Source: an uncultured Mobiluncus sp. (GTDB lineage: Bacteria > Actinomycetota > Actinomycetes > Actinomycetales > Actinomycetaceae). Taken from it: a stretch of 64,000 bases of DNA. The position numbers and the translations under genes were made by a program. Location: contig NZ_CABTWO010000011.1 of the NCBI RefSeq assembly GCF_902488535.1, forward strand, positions 13,262 through 77,261, read 5' to 3'. The notes beneath the pieces are model-generated. The model was not told the origin of the DNA and ran no database searches. It worked only from the letters and a program-made list of their open reading frames with translations. This document shows, piece by piece, positions 36,123 through 45,475 of the stretch; positions within the stretch are counted from its first letter, which is position 1; the number at the start of each line of letters is the position of its first letter.

Positions 36123-36845
36123 CTAGCCGTTATTCTTCAAAGCGTTGAGTCGCGCTGCCACTTCCGCGTCTGCCGCAGACACATCCAGGGCGGCGAACTG
36201 TTCCTCCAGGGATTCGCCCTCTCCTGCCAGCTCGGCCTGACCGGCCGCCATGGCCTCGGCCCGGCGGACCTTTTCCTCAAAACGCCCCAGCTCGGAAGTC
36301 GGATCCATAATGTTAATCTTGGACACGGCCTGCTGCACCTGGGTTTGCGTGGCCGCGGTCTTAGAGCGAGCCACCAACGAGTCCCGCTTCGATTTCAAGT
36401 CCTCCAGCTGCATCTTCATCGTGTTCAGCCCGGACTTGAGCTTATCCACCGTGGCGGTCTGGGAAGCAATAATCGGAGCCGCTTCCTCGACCTCCTTTTC
36501 AAAGCTAATCTGTTTCGTGATGGCAACCTTCGCCAGGTTGTCCATCTTGTCAGCTTCGGCCGCGTTACCGGCAGCTCGCAGTTCATCGGCTTTTTGGGAA
36601 GCCGCCGCGGCTTTCGCCCCCCACTCGGTGGCGGCCTGCTGATCCTCATCGCGGTCGCGTTCCGCTAAACGCAGATTCCCAATCGTTTGCGCCACCGCCT
36701 GTTCAGCCTCCGCGATTTCATTGGTGTAATCACGTACCAGCTGGTCAAGTAGCTTTTCGGGGTCCTCTGCCTTGTCCAGCAGCGCGTTGATATTAGCCTT
36801 GGTAATTTGGGCAATACGCCCCAAAATAGATTGCTTTTCAGCCAT
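36123..36845 (-). CDS. pspA: PspA/IM30-family membrane-stress protein
   Basis: A 240-residue ESCRT-III-like coiled-coil protein that coats and protects stressed membranes. It has the N-terminal amphipathic helix (SILGRIAQITKANINALLDKAEDPEKLLDQ, read across two motifs) and the long central coiled coil (KSGLNTMKMQLEDLKSKRDSL). GGACAGAAAATG-type spacing precedes the ATG. The usual Psp partner genes are not adjacent; actinobacterial members often stand alone or near a membrane protein. Confidence 0.9.
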   Translation of the reverse strand: MAEKQSILGRIAQITKANINALLDKAEDPEKLLDQLVRDYTNEIAEAEQAVAQTIGNLRLAERDRDEDQQAATEWGAKAAAASQKADELRAAGNAAEADKMDNLAKVAITKQISFEKEVEEAAPIIASQTATVDKLKSGLNTMKMQLEDLKSKRDSLVARSKTAATQTQVQQAVSKINIMDPTSELGRFEEKVRRAEAMAAGQAELAGEGESLEEQFAALDVSAADAEVAARLNALKNNG

Positions 36846-37036
36846 TTTCTGTCCTTCCAGTCGAGCGGCTTGTGCGTTTTAACGCTATCGCACCAGCCGA
36901 CATCAGCACTCACCCTTTGGGGTGATTTTTCGTCCCGAGAATAGTTCCCCAGACGGATTTTGGTGGTTGTATCTCACGTCACAAGGCCGGGTGGGCAGGT
37001 TTTCGGTTCTGGCAGTTTTCCGACTAAACTCTTGGG

Positions 37037-38647
37037 GTGATTACTGCCACTGACCTCACCTTGCGTATTGCGGATCGTGTCCTGATGGAACACGCTTCGT
37101 TCCAGGTAAACAAGGGTATGCGGGTCGGCTTGGTGGGACGCAATGGCGCCGGTAAAACCACCCTGATGAGACTGCTGAGCGGTACTGGGCTGCCCGACGC
37201 GATTCAGGTTGAGGGAACCGTGTCCCGGTCGACCACACCGGGTTACCTTCCCCAAGATCCTCGGGAAGTCGATCCTGACCAGATCGTGCGCGACCACATC
37301 TTGAGCGTGCGCGGACTCGATGTCATCGAAGCCCGAATCCGCAAAGCAGAAGAGGCGATGAGCCGTGAGACCGGCGAAAAACAGCAAAAGGCCATGGAAA
37401 AATATGTGCGCCTGGATCAGGAGTTTCATATGTCCGGCGGCTACGCGGCAGCTTCCGAGGCCGCACAAATCGCCGCTAACTTAGGGATTTCCAACGAAAC
37501 GTTACGTCAGTCTTTGGGGACGCTCTCCGGGGGGCAACGCCGTCGGGTCGAGCTGGCGCGCGTGCTGTTTTCCGGGGCGGACACCCTGCTGCTGGACGAG
37601 CCCACCAACCACTTAGACCACGACTCCATAGTGTGGCTGCGCAGTTACCTGCGTTCGTTTCCCGGCGGGGTACTGATTATCTCGCACAACGTGAAACTTT
37701 TGGACGAAACCCTGAATCAGGTTTTGTACCTCGATGCGATGCGCGGCGCGTTGGACGTGTACCACATGGGCTGGAAAGCCTATCTGCAAGCCCGCGCGGA
37801 CGACGAGGCGCGGCGGAAACGGGAACGGGCGGTAGCGGAAAAGAAAGCCGCGGCCCTGCAAGCCCAAGGCGAACGTCTGCATGCGAAAGCCACCAAGGCC
37901 GTGGCGGCCCAACAGATGTTGCGCCGCGCCGCGCAGCTGCTGGAAAATACCCAGGCGGAGGGCCCGAAAGAAAAAGTCGCCAAACTCGATTTCCCGCAGC
38001 CCCAGCCTTGTGGGAAAGTTCCCTTAGCTGCTGAGGGGATTTCCAAAACCTACGGTTCCCTGGAAGTTTTTACCGACCTGACGTTGGCTATCGACCGCGG
38101 CTCAAAAGTGGTGGTGTTAGGGTTCAACGGCGCGGGAAAAACGACCATGTTGCGTATCTTGGCTGGTCTGGAGACCAGCGACACCGGACGGGTGGTTGCC
38201 GGTCACGGACTGAAGCTCGGCTATTACGCCCAGGAACACGAGACCCTGGACGATTCCCTGTCCGTGGTTGAGAATCTGCGCCAAGCCGCTCCGGAACTTG
38301 ACGATACTCAGGTGCGTTCCTTGCTGGGACAGTTCCTGTTCTCCGGGGCGGACGCCGACAAGCCCACCGCGGTGCTGTCCGGTGGCGAAAAGACGCGCCT
38401 AGCTTTGGCGACGTTGGTGGTGAGCGGGGCGAACGTGCTGCTGCTGGACGAACCGACCAATAACCTGGACCCCGCCTCACGGGAGGAAATCCTGAATTCC
38501 TTGGCCACTTATGAGGGCGCGGTTATCCTGGTCACCCACGATCCGGGCGCGGTGAAAGCGCTGGACCCGCAACGGGTCCTGCTGCTGCCCGATGGTGATG
38601 AGGACCTGTGGGACGAAACTTATCTGGAACTCGTTGAGGTCGATTGA
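37037..38647 (+). CDS. ABC-F family ATPase (ribosome-associated type)
   Basis: A 536-residue soluble protein with two ABC domains and no membrane part, as in ABC-F factors that act at the ribosomal E site. Walker A motifs GRNGAGKTT (34-42) and GFNGAGKTT (about 362-370), signatures LSGGQRR and LSGGEKTR, and two Walker B/DEPTN motifs are intact. The linker between domains (about 245-320) is charged and helical, and is the region that decides function. It starts at GTG 37037 (MITATDLTLR) like the M. tuberculosis protein Rv1473, which also lies near suf genes. Translation factor or antibiotic protection both remain possible. Confidence 0.92.
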   Translation: MITATDLTLRIADRVLMEHASFQVNKGMRVGLVGRNGAGKTTLMRLLSGTGLPDAIQVEGTVSRSTTPGYLPQDPREVDPDQIVRDHILSVRGLDVIEARIRKAEEAMSRETGEKQQKAMEKYVRLDQEFHMSGGYAAASEAAQIAANLGISNETLRQSLGTLSGGQRRRVELARVLFSGADTLLLDEPTNHLDHDSIVWLRSYLRSFPGGVLIISHNVKLLDETLNQVLYLDAMRGALDVYHMGWKAYLQARADDEARRKRERAVAEKKAAALQAQGERLHAKATKAVAAQQMLRRAAQLLENTQAEGPKEKVAKLDFPQPQPCGKVPLAAEGISKTYGSLEVFTDLTLAIDRGSKVVVLGFNGAGKTTMLRILAGLETSDTGRVVAGHGLKLGYYAQEHETLDDSLSVVENLRQAAPELDDTQVRSLLGQFLFSGADADKPTAVLSGGEKTRLALATLVVSGANVLLLDEPTNNLDPASREEILNSLATYEGAVILVTHDPGAVKALDPQRVLLLPDGDEDLWDETYLELVEVD

Positions 38648-38711
38648 GCCGTGGTCTCTCAACGCCACACGAAACGGTAAACTGTTTGAGACACACTTGG
38701 GAGGAAAACTG

Positions 38712-39479
38712 ATGCGTTACCAAAAGACAGTCGCCAGCGTACTGGGGGCGGCGCTGCTTGTCGCGGCGTTGAGCGGATGTGCTGGCACGAAACAGACTCT
38801 GGACAACCCCGACAGTGCTTACCTCAAGCAAAAAGATTCCCTTCCAACGATGGTGAAACAGTTTTCTGGCCCGAACCTAGCCATTATTTTGGGTGGACTA
38901 AAGATTAAGGGCGACAGCCTGAAAGTCTATGACGAAGAAACGACCGCTTCGATGCGCTCCGCGGATCATCAAGCGTTGGATTTGCTGCGGGAGACCGAGT
39001 TCAAACCCGCGATGTGCCAGCAAAAACTCATGGACTCCTATACTGACAAACCGGAAATCCCCGCGGCTTTTTCCCAAGCCAACCTCAACAATCACGCTAC
39101 GGTAGTGCGCTCTCAACTGCGGGCCTACCCGTCTGTGGCGCAGGCTGAGAAAGCCATTAAAGTCCAGCGGGATTTGGCTCAAGCCTGCCCCACCTATGCG
39201 GTGACGGCTCCCGGAGGCGCCAGCTCGAATCAAACCACCGCGGCGGCGGATTATCCTCTTGACGGAGCCCGAGATGGCTTGATGATGACTTACGGAACGG
39301 ACCGCGGTGAAGGCCAGATTGCCCCTACCGAAGTCGGGGTGTTTCAGCGGGTCGGTAACTTGGAGATTCGGGTATATTTTGACGGCAAAAACCCCGTCAA
39401 GGACGCCAACGAGGCTCGCGCCGAATTGCAGAAATTTGTGACGTACCTGGGTCAAGCTCTGATTGCGAAAGCAAAGTAA
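38712..39479 (+). CDS. Putative lipoprotein
   Basis: A 255-residue protein with a type II signal peptide: basic start, hydrophobic core and lipobox LSGC placing lipid on C23. ATG 38712 has GGGAGGAAAAC upstream; the frame is open earlier but unsupported. The mature part is globular, with one further pair of cysteines (MCQQK, QACPTY). It has no recognised domain. It lies 64 bases after the ABC-F gene with a TAAACT -10-like element between. Confidence 0.8.
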   Translation: MRYQKTVASVLGAALLVAALSGCAGTKQTLDNPDSAYLKQKDSLPTMVKQFSGPNLAIILGGLKIKGDSLKVYDEETTASMRSADHQALDLLRETEFKPAMCQQKLMDSYTDKPEIPAAFSQANLNNHATVVRSQLRAYPSVAQAEKAIKVQRDLAQACPTYAVTAPGGASSNQTTAAADYPLDGARDGLMMTYGTDRGEGQIAPTEVGVFQRVGNLEIRVYFDGKNPVKDANEARAELQKFVTYLGQALIAKAK

Positions 39480-39533
39480 CTCCCCAGGAAATGCCAAAAG
39501 GATTTGGCGGCGGCCTGCCTGAAGCTAGCGGCG

Positions 39534-40646
39534 TTAGCTGCGCGGAGTGCCGTTGATGTAAGGCTCAGGAATGGGGGCTTCGTCACCCAAGCGCGCCGCC
39601 CAGGCTAGGGGCAGCGACGGGTCAGTCAGCAGCGGCCGGCCGACCTGAACCACGGAGGCTTGACCGTTGACCAAAATCTGTTCAGCTTGTGCCGGTTCAG
39701 TAATCATGCCGACAGCCGAAACGGGCAGGGGCCCACGGTCTTGAATCTCGGTGGCAAATTTGACCTGATAACCCGGCGCTTGCGGAATCGTCACCCCGTC
39801 AATCAGTCCGCCGGTGGACACGTCAATAAAGTCAACCCCGAAAGCCGCCAGATCCTGGACGATCCGACCCCAGTCCTCGATAGTCACGTCACGTTGCAGC
39901 CCGAAAGCTCCGCTGGGAACCCAGTTCGTCGCCGAAATCCGCATCAAGAGCGGGAAGTTTCCCCCCAGCTCCTCGCGAATCGCCATGACCAGTTCACGCC
40001 AAAAACGGAAACGTCCCTGCAAATCCCCGCCGTATGCATCGGTGCGTTGGTTAGTCAGCGGGGAAATGAACTGGCTCAACAGGTAACCGTGGGCGCCGTG
40101 AAGTTCCACAAAATCGAAACCGGCCGCCAAAGCGCGGCGAATGGCGGAAACGAAGTCCGCTTGCGTCTTGTGAATATCCGCGACACTCATTTCGCGGGGA
40201 ATCTCATGGCGGGAGGTAAACGGAATGGGGCTGGGCGCAATCGTATGCCAGCCGATGCCTCCCAGGTCGGAGTCTTCGGGAGCCAGGGGCGTGCCGGAAG
40301 GAGACGTGGAGGCCTTCCTGCCGGCGTGAGAAATCTGGATGCCCGCAGCCGCGCCGCCTTCCTTGATGAGGGTGGCCAACCGGGCAAAAGCCGGGATTTT
40401 TTCGTCCCGATCCAGCATTAAGTCGAAAGGGCTGATGCGTCCTTCCGGGCTCACCGCGGTCGCTTCCACGATGACGGCACCCACCCCGCCTGATGCCCTG
40501 GCTCCGTAGTGAACTTCGTGCCAATCGTTAGGCCAACCCGCGGATGGTCCCTCGGAAGAGGCGGTAAATTGACACATCGGCGGCATCCACAAACGGTTCC
40601 GGGTCTCGAGGTTTTTCAGCCGAAACGGCGTAAAAAGGTGGGACAT
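39534..40646 (-). CDS. namA: Old yellow enzyme, NADPH dehydrogenase of YqjM type
   Basis: An FMN-dependent ene-reductase that reduces activated C=C bonds with NADPH. The 370-residue TIM barrel shows the class III marks: MPPMCQF with C25 near the flavin, as in YqjM, and the substrate-binding histidines in LHGAHGYLLSQFISP followed by TDAYGG. The physiological substrate is unknown; such enzymes often serve in defence against electrophiles. It stands alone, converging with the lipoprotein gene, with an ATCGT/ACGAT dyad upstream. Confidence 0.88.
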   Translation of the reverse strand: MSHLFTPFRLKNLETRNRLWMPPMCQFTASSEGPSAGWPNDWHEVHYGARASGGVGAVIVEATAVSPEGRISPFDLMLDRDEKIPAFARLATLIKEGGAAAGIQISHAGRKASTSPSGTPLAPEDSDLGGIGWHTIAPSPIPFTSRHEIPREMSVADIHKTQADFVSAIRRALAAGFDFVELHGAHGYLLSQFISPLTNQRTDAYGGDLQGRFRFWRELVMAIREELGGNFPLLMRISATNWVPSGAFGLQRDVTIEDWGRIVQDLAAFGVDFIDVSTGGLIDGVTIPQAPGYQVKFATEIQDRGPLPVSAVGMITEPAQAEQILVNGQASVVQVGRPLLTDPSLPLAWAARLGDEAPIPEPYINGTPRS

Positions 40647-40785
40647 AGGGTAATTCTAACAAGAGCCGGGACATCTTTTTGGGCAAGTTATCTCGGTAGC
40701 TGTACCAAAATCGTCAAATACGATGTGTACTGCACAGATTTGCACTACTAACCAGATAACGACAAGTTAGGTGCCTGTGTATAAA

Positions 40786-41262
40786 TCACACGTTGAAACC
40801 GAGGGCCCGCAGCTGCTCGCGGCCGTCTTCGGTGATTTTGTCCGGGCCCCACGGCGGCAGCCACACCCAGTTGATAGACACGGTTTTCACCAAATCTTCC
40901 AGCACGAAACGGCACTGGCGCTCAATCATATCTGTCAATGGGCAGCCGGCGGAGGTCAGGGTCATATCAATAACCAGGTCGTCTCCGTCCAAGTGCAGCC
41001 CGTAAAGCAACCCCAAATCCACGATGTTAATGCCCAGTTCCGGGTCAATAACGTCCTTCAGTAACTCCACGATTTCTTCCACCAAGGCACGCTGCTGTTC
41101 AGAAAGTTCCGCTCCCGGTTCCGCCACGGCATCTGCCGCTATCCCGTCAACCACGGTTGCCGACCCTGCTGGTGTGGTACTGACCTCGGATTCCACCGCC
41201 GCACTGGTCTTCGGTGTACCCAACTCGTCCAATAGCTCTTTGCTCAAGGGTTCTTCACTCAT
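40786..41262 (-). CDS. sufT: SufT-like Fe-S cluster assembly factor (DUF59)
   Basis: A 158-residue protein with a disordered, acidic N-terminal 60 residues and a MIP18/DUF59 domain: DPELGINIVDLGLLYGL, then LTSAGCPLTDMIE with the conserved Cys, and WVWLPPW. These proteins help deliver or mature Fe-S clusters. Its ATG overlaps the sufU stop by eight bases, the last gene of the operon, as in Rv1466. Confidence 0.93.
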   Translation of the reverse strand: MSEEPLSKELLDELGTPKTSAAVESEVSTTPAGSATVVDGIAADAVAEPGAELSEQQRALVEEIVELLKDVIDPELGINIVDLGLLYGLHLDGDDLVIDMTLTSAGCPLTDMIERQCRFVLEDLVKTVSINWVWLPPWGPDKITEDGREQLRALGFNV

Positions 41263-41809
41263 GGGTTTGTCCTTTGTTGTTTAGAGGGTTTTCAGGGTCA
41301 CAAGTCCGGTTCATCACTTTCGGGTCACAGTGCGGCGCCGCCTGGGTACCGCCGCCGGTTCCATCCGTCGCTGCCGCTTGGGCCAGCGCATCTTTCAAAG
41401 CCATCCACCCCAGCAGGGCGCATTTCACACGGTTGACATAACGGGATACCCCTTCCAAGCTGGAGGCATCACCCAGGCGATCGAGCAAGTCTTCGTCCAC
41501 TCCCCGGCCTCGCGAATGCATCATCTCGTTGAAATCCTTTTCCAGCCCGTGCACAGTTTCCAAGTCTTGGCCCTGCACCAGCTCCCACATCATCGACAGG
41601 GAAGCCTGCGAAATCGAGCAACCGTGCCCGTCCCACACCAGGTTGCGCAGCTTTCCGTCAGCCACTTCCACCTGCAGCGTAACCTCATCACCGCAGGTCG
41701 GATTGACCTGGTGGGAGCTGGCAGCCCAGCCGGGCAGGGTGCCAGCGCCATGCCGAGCCTTAGACTGCTCCAAGATGAGCTGTTGATACAGGTTTTCCAG
41801 TTCGTTCAC
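41255..41809 (-). CDS. sufU: Fe-S assembly protein SufU
   Basis: A zinc-dependent sulfurtransferase that accepts sulfur from SufS and passes it to SufBCD. Zinc/sulfur ligands C39, D41, C64 and C130 are in place (PTCGDEV, GHGCSIS, RVKCALLGW). The start is GTG 41809, with AAGGA upstream; 184 residues. The C-terminal 35 residues are a Cys-containing extension (HCDPKVMNRTCDPEN) not needed for the fold. Next to sufS, as expected. Confidence 0.96.
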   Translation of the reverse strand: MNELENLYQQLILEQSKARHGAGTLPGWAASSHQVNPTCGDEVTLQVEVADGKLRNLVWDGHGCSISQASLSMMWELVQGQDLETVHGLEKDFNEMMHSRGRGVDEDLLDRLGDASSLEGVSRYVNRVKCALLGWMALKDALAQAAATDGTGGGTQAAPHCDPKVMNRTCDPENPLNNKGQTHE

Positions 41810-41828
41810 TTGTGTTCCTTCTGTGTAT

Positions 41829-43133
41829 TCAACTATCCGCCGGCGTGACGCCAAAGAACTTCGCGGCCTGGGGAAGTGCTTGCAGCCAACGGTCAATCTC
41901 GTCAATAGTCGTGGTGGGGCTAAACGTGGCTCGCGTGGAAGCGTTCACCCCAAAGAACCGATGCAGCGGAATGGCGCAGTGATGGCCGACCCGCACCGCT
42001 ACCCCTTGCGAATCCAAGTATTGTCCCAGGTCATGAGGGTGAATTCCCTTCATCTCAAAGGACAACACCCCCGCGCGGTGCGTCATGTCGGTGGGACCGA
42101 GCAACTTTACGCCGGGAATCTCCACCAACCTCGGCAGGGCGTAAGCGGTGAGGGCCTGTTCGTGGGCAGCGACCCGTTCCATTCCCAGCTCCTGCAAGTA
42201 TTTGCACGCGGCGGCCCACCCCACAATCTGGGCGACCGGTTGCGTGCCGGCTTCAAAGCGGTAGGGAGCCGGCATGAAAGTCGTTTCCTCCACCGTTACA
42301 TTTTCAATCATGGAACCACCGCTGAGGAATACCGGCAGCTGTTCGAGCAGCTCACGGCGCCCCCACAGGGCTCCCACCCCGGTGGGGCCGAGCATCTTGT
42401 GCGCGGAAAAACACGCGAAATCGACCCCGAGCCCATCGACATCGAGCGGCAGGTGCGCGCTGGATTGGCAGGTATCCATGACGACGATGGCCCCTACTGC
42501 CCGGGCGGCGGCAATAATTGGCGCAATATCCGTCACCGCCCCCGTCACGTTGGACAGGTGCGTGAAGGCAACGACCCGCGTGCGCGGCGTAATGACATCC
42601 TCCAGGCGGCTCACGTCCAGGCGCCCGTCGGGAGTCAGCTCGATGACTTTCGTGACGGCTCCGGTGCGTTTGGCCACCAGCTGCCACGGCACCAGGTTAG
42701 CGTGATGTTCCGCCCTGGTGAACACGATTTCATCGCCTGGTTGCAAGGCAAAAGGTCCGCCCGCGCGTTCCCAAGTGGCGGCGGCAAACCCGTAAGCCAC
42801 CAGGTTCAGCGCTGCGGTCGCTCCTGAGGTCCACACGATTTCTTCGGGGTCGCTCACGCCCAAGAAGTCCGCCACGTCCTGGCGGGCATCTTCGAACAAG
42901 GCCGTGGCTTCGTCGCCGAGCTGGTGAGTGCCCCGGTGCACCGCCCCGTTGTGGCGGCGGTAAAAGTTGTCAAGAGCGTCCAACACGACCGCCGGCTTTT
43001 GCGAGGTTGCCCCCGAGTCCAGGTAGTCGATGGGCTGACCGTCACGTCCCAAAACACTGAGAATCGGGAAATCCGCACGAATCCGAACAAGCTCCCCCGC
43101 GCTGAAATCTGTCGCCGCCGGGCCTGTTACCAT
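41829..43133 (-). CDS. sufS: Cysteine desulfurase SufS
   Basis: A PLP enzyme that takes sulfur from cysteine for Fe-S assembly. The PLP lysine lies in CFSAHKMLGPTGVG and the sulfur-accepting cysteine in RVGHHCAIPLHRFFG; THQLGDEATALFE and TRAEHHANLVPWQ are also conserved. Length 434. It lies 33 bases after sufC and 19 bases before sufU. Confidence 0.97.
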   Translation of the reverse strand: MVTGPAATDFSAGELVRIRADFPILSVLGRDGQPIDYLDSGATSQKPAVVLDALDNFYRRHNGAVHRGTHQLGDEATALFEDARQDVADFLGVSDPEEIVWTSGATAALNLVAYGFAAATWERAGGPFALQPGDEIVFTRAEHHANLVPWQLVAKRTGAVTKVIELTPDGRLDVSRLEDVITPRTRVVAFTHLSNVTGAVTDIAPIIAAARAVGAIVVMDTCQSSAHLPLDVDGLGVDFACFSAHKMLGPTGVGALWGRRELLEQLPVFLSGGSMIENVTVEETTFMPAPYRFEAGTQPVAQIVGWAAACKYLQELGMERVAAHEQALTAYALPRLVEIPGVKLLGPTDMTHRAGVLSFEMKGIHPHDLGQYLDSQGVAVRVGHHCAIPLHRFFGVNASTRATFSPTTTIDEIDRWLQALPQAAKFFGVTPADS

Positions 43134-43166
43134 GACAACTCCTTCCCTTCGCCGCTCGCGCCGCCC

Positions 43167-43931
43167 TTAGGCAGCCGTCGGAGCCCCCAGGTACTTGTCG
43201 TAGCCCTCAGCTTCGAGTTCGTCTGCCAGTTCGGGTCCGCCTTCTTTGCTGATGCGCCCGTCCACGAAAACATGAACAAAATCGGGGTGGACGTAACGCA
43301 AAATCCGGGAATAGTGGGTAATCAGCAGGATTCCGGTATTGGCGGCCTCATGCACCCGGTTGATGCCCTCGGAAACAACCTTAAGAGCGTCAATGTCCAA
43401 ACCGGAATCTGTTTCGTCCAAAATCGCGAACTGCGGTGCCAACAGCTGCATCTGCAGGATTTCCAGGCGTTTCTTTTCCCCGCCGGAAAAGCCCGCATTC
43501 AGATCTCGGCTGGCAAATTCTTTCTCCATCTTAAAGTCGTCAAAAGCACCGTTGACTTCTTTCATCCATTTGCGCAGCGCCGGAGCTTGCCCCGCCACCG
43601 CGGTTTTGGCAGTACGCAAGAAGTTCGACACGCTTACCCCGGGGACCTCGACCGGGTACTGCATCGCCAGGAACAGTCCCGCCCGAGCGCGCTCGTCCAC
43701 ACCCATCTCCAGGATATTCTTGCCGTCCAGCAGGGCTTCGCCGCCGGTGACCTCATACTTCGGGTGCCCCGCTAGGACATAGCTCAAAGTCGATTTGCCT
43801 GAACCGTTAGGCCCCATAATGGCGTGTACTTCCCCGGAGTTGATGGTCAGGTTTACGCCTTTCAAAATCTTTTTCGGCCCCTCCGGGGTCTCCACCTGGG
43901 CTTTGAGATCCTTTACTTCCAACACTGACAC
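43167..43931 (-). CDS. sufC: Fe-S assembly ATPase SufC
   Basis: ABC-type ATPase that works with SufB and SufD as the cluster-building scaffold. Walker A GPNGSGKST is at 40-48, the signature reads FSGGEKKR and Walker B FAILDETDSGLD, both typical of SufC. Length 254. It follows the Rieske gene by 66 bases. Confidence 0.97.
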   Translation of the reverse strand: MSVLEVKDLKAQVETPEGPKKILKGVNLTINSGEVHAIMGPNGSGKSTLSYVLAGHPKYEVTGGEALLDGKNILEMGVDERARAGLFLAMQYPVEVPGVSVSNFLRTAKTAVAGQAPALRKWMKEVNGAFDDFKMEKEFASRDLNAGFSGGEKKRLEILQMQLLAPQFAILDETDSGLDIDALKVVSEGINRVHEAANTGILLITHYSRILRYVHPDFVHVFVDGRISKEGGPELADELEAEGYDKYLGAPTAA

Positions 43932-43997
43932 TGTTTTCTCCTGTTTCCTTTTTCCATTCCCAGCCGTTCGGCACGCTTCGTGCTCAGACGGGCTTTG

Positions 43998-44309
43998 TTA
44001 TGCTTTCAAATCCACCGCTACGAAACCGTCAGCAATTTGGACGGGGTAAATCTTAAGGGGGTCGTGCGCCGGCGACTGCGGCTCACCGGTTTCCAAATCG
44101 AACTGCGCCCCGTGCGCGACACACTCCACGCAGCCATCCTCAATAATGCCGTCCACCATGGAGAACCCGGCGTGCGGACATTCCTTCGCCATGGCATGGA
44201 AATCTCCCTCATCGCTGCGTAAAACCACGATTTCGGTGTCTCCCACAGTAACTTCTTTACCGGTTCCCGGCTCGATTTCATCGATACTGGCAACATTGAT
44301 AAAACTCAT
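43998..44309 (-). CDS. Rieske [2Fe-2S] ferredoxin in the suf operon
   Basis: A 103-residue bacterial Rieske-type ferredoxin. Cluster ligands are C44/H46 (CPH) and C63/H66 (CVAH), with GAQFDLETGE after. Such proteins commonly sit between sufD and sufC in actinobacteria, where they may deliver electrons to assembly. Its ATG overlaps the end of sufD by four bases. Confidence 0.94.
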   Translation of the reverse strand: MSFINVASIDEIEPGTGKEVTVGDTEIVVLRSDEGDFHAMAKECPHAGFSMVDGIIEDGCVECVAHGAQFDLETGEPQSPAHDPLKIYPVQIADGFVAVDLKA

Positions 44310-45475
44310 TGCAAACTCCCTACACTCAGGTGACTATCCACGGTTTCCAATACGTATTCAGTCAGTTCCGGTATTTCTAACATATTCAATAGTTCCGCAT
44401 AGAACGCGCGCACCACCAGTCGTTTCGCGTTAACCGCGTCGATGCCACGGCTTTGCAGGTAGAACAGCTGTTCGTCGTCAAATCTGCCGGTGGCCGAAGC
44501 GTGTCCGGCACCTTCGATTTCACCGTTGTGAATCTCTAGGTTCGGCACGGAATCTACGCGAGGCCCCTTGCCCAGCACCAGGTTTCGGTTCAGTTCGTAG
44601 GAATCCGTCCCGAAAGCCTGCGGCCCGATACCAACGTCACCAACCCACACGGCTCGTGCCTCCTGGCCTTGCAAAGCACCTTTGTAGGTCACACGGGATT
44701 TCGATTTTTGCCCCGTGTGCTCGATAAACAGCCGGTGTTCCTGATGCTTTCCCGCGTTGGTAAAGTACAGCCCCAGCAGGTTCAAATCGCTGCGTTCTGA
44801 GGGCAGATTCACTCCCATAGCGATGCGCACTGAGTCCCCTCCCAAGGTGACGTTGGCGTGTTTCACGCTAGCGTTCAGGCCCAAAGTCATCTGTTGGGTC
44901 GCCATATGCACCGCGGTGTCGTCCCAGGCTTGCAAGCTGACCACGTTCAGTTTCGCGTCCGGCTCCGCTTTTACTTCCAAAGTCTCGTTTAGAGAGCCGC
45001 CGCCGCGATGACGCAGCACGATGGTGGCCTGGGTCGCTTTTTCGGCGTGTATCCGCACGTGACCGACCGTGTCTGGCCCATCGGCGGTGACGTCAATCCA
45101 GACCGGTCGACTCACCGCACCCGTAACCGCCACATCGAGGGTTTGGGATATATTGCTCCACCCTACGGCCCCAGCGCGGTCGAAAGGGGCTCCGGCCAGG
45201 GGGGACAGCCCCACCACCGCAGACAGCTGCAGAGTCAGCCCCGCCTCGGGCTGTACTGGTTCGTCGGCACGCAAAGCCGTGCCGTCCACCGCAAACTTGG
45301 CGCCACCGCCATTGAGAGATTCTTCCAGCAAACCGGCGAACCGCGATAACGGGGTGAAGCGCCAGGCCTCTTCCCGCCCGGTCGGCACCGGAAAATCCCC
45401 CACGGAGGTGGAGGTCACCCGGGTCGGGGTCGGAGCGGCCAGCGCGCCGCCTGTTGGCACAGTTACTTCAGTCAT
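44306..45475 (-). CDS. sufD: Fe-S assembly scaffold subunit SufD
   Basis: Partner of SufB in the SufBC2D scaffold, 389 residues. The beta-helix core ends with the conserved SHASATGRFDDEQLFYLQSRGI (split: HASATGRFDDEQLFYL, QSRGI). The order sufB-sufD-sufC is the normal one. Its ATG directly follows the sufB stop. Confidence 0.96.
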   Translation of the reverse strand: MTEVTVPTGGALAAPTPTRVTSTSVGDFPVPTGREEAWRFTPLSRFAGLLEESLNGGGAKFAVDGTALRADEPVQPEAGLTLQLSAVVGLSPLAGAPFDRAGAVGWSNISQTLDVAVTGAVSRPVWIDVTADGPDTVGHVRIHAEKATQATIVLRHRGGGSLNETLEVKAEPDAKLNVVSLQAWDDTAVHMATQQMTLGLNASVKHANVTLGGDSVRIAMGVNLPSERSDLNLLGLYFTNAGKHQEHRLFIEHTGQKSKSRVTYKGALQGQEARAVWVGDVGIGPQAFGTDSYELNRNLVLGKGPRVDSVPNLEIHNGEIEGAGHASATGRFDDEQLFYLQSRGIDAVNAKRLVVRAFYAELLNMLEIPELTEYVLETVDSHLSVGSLQ

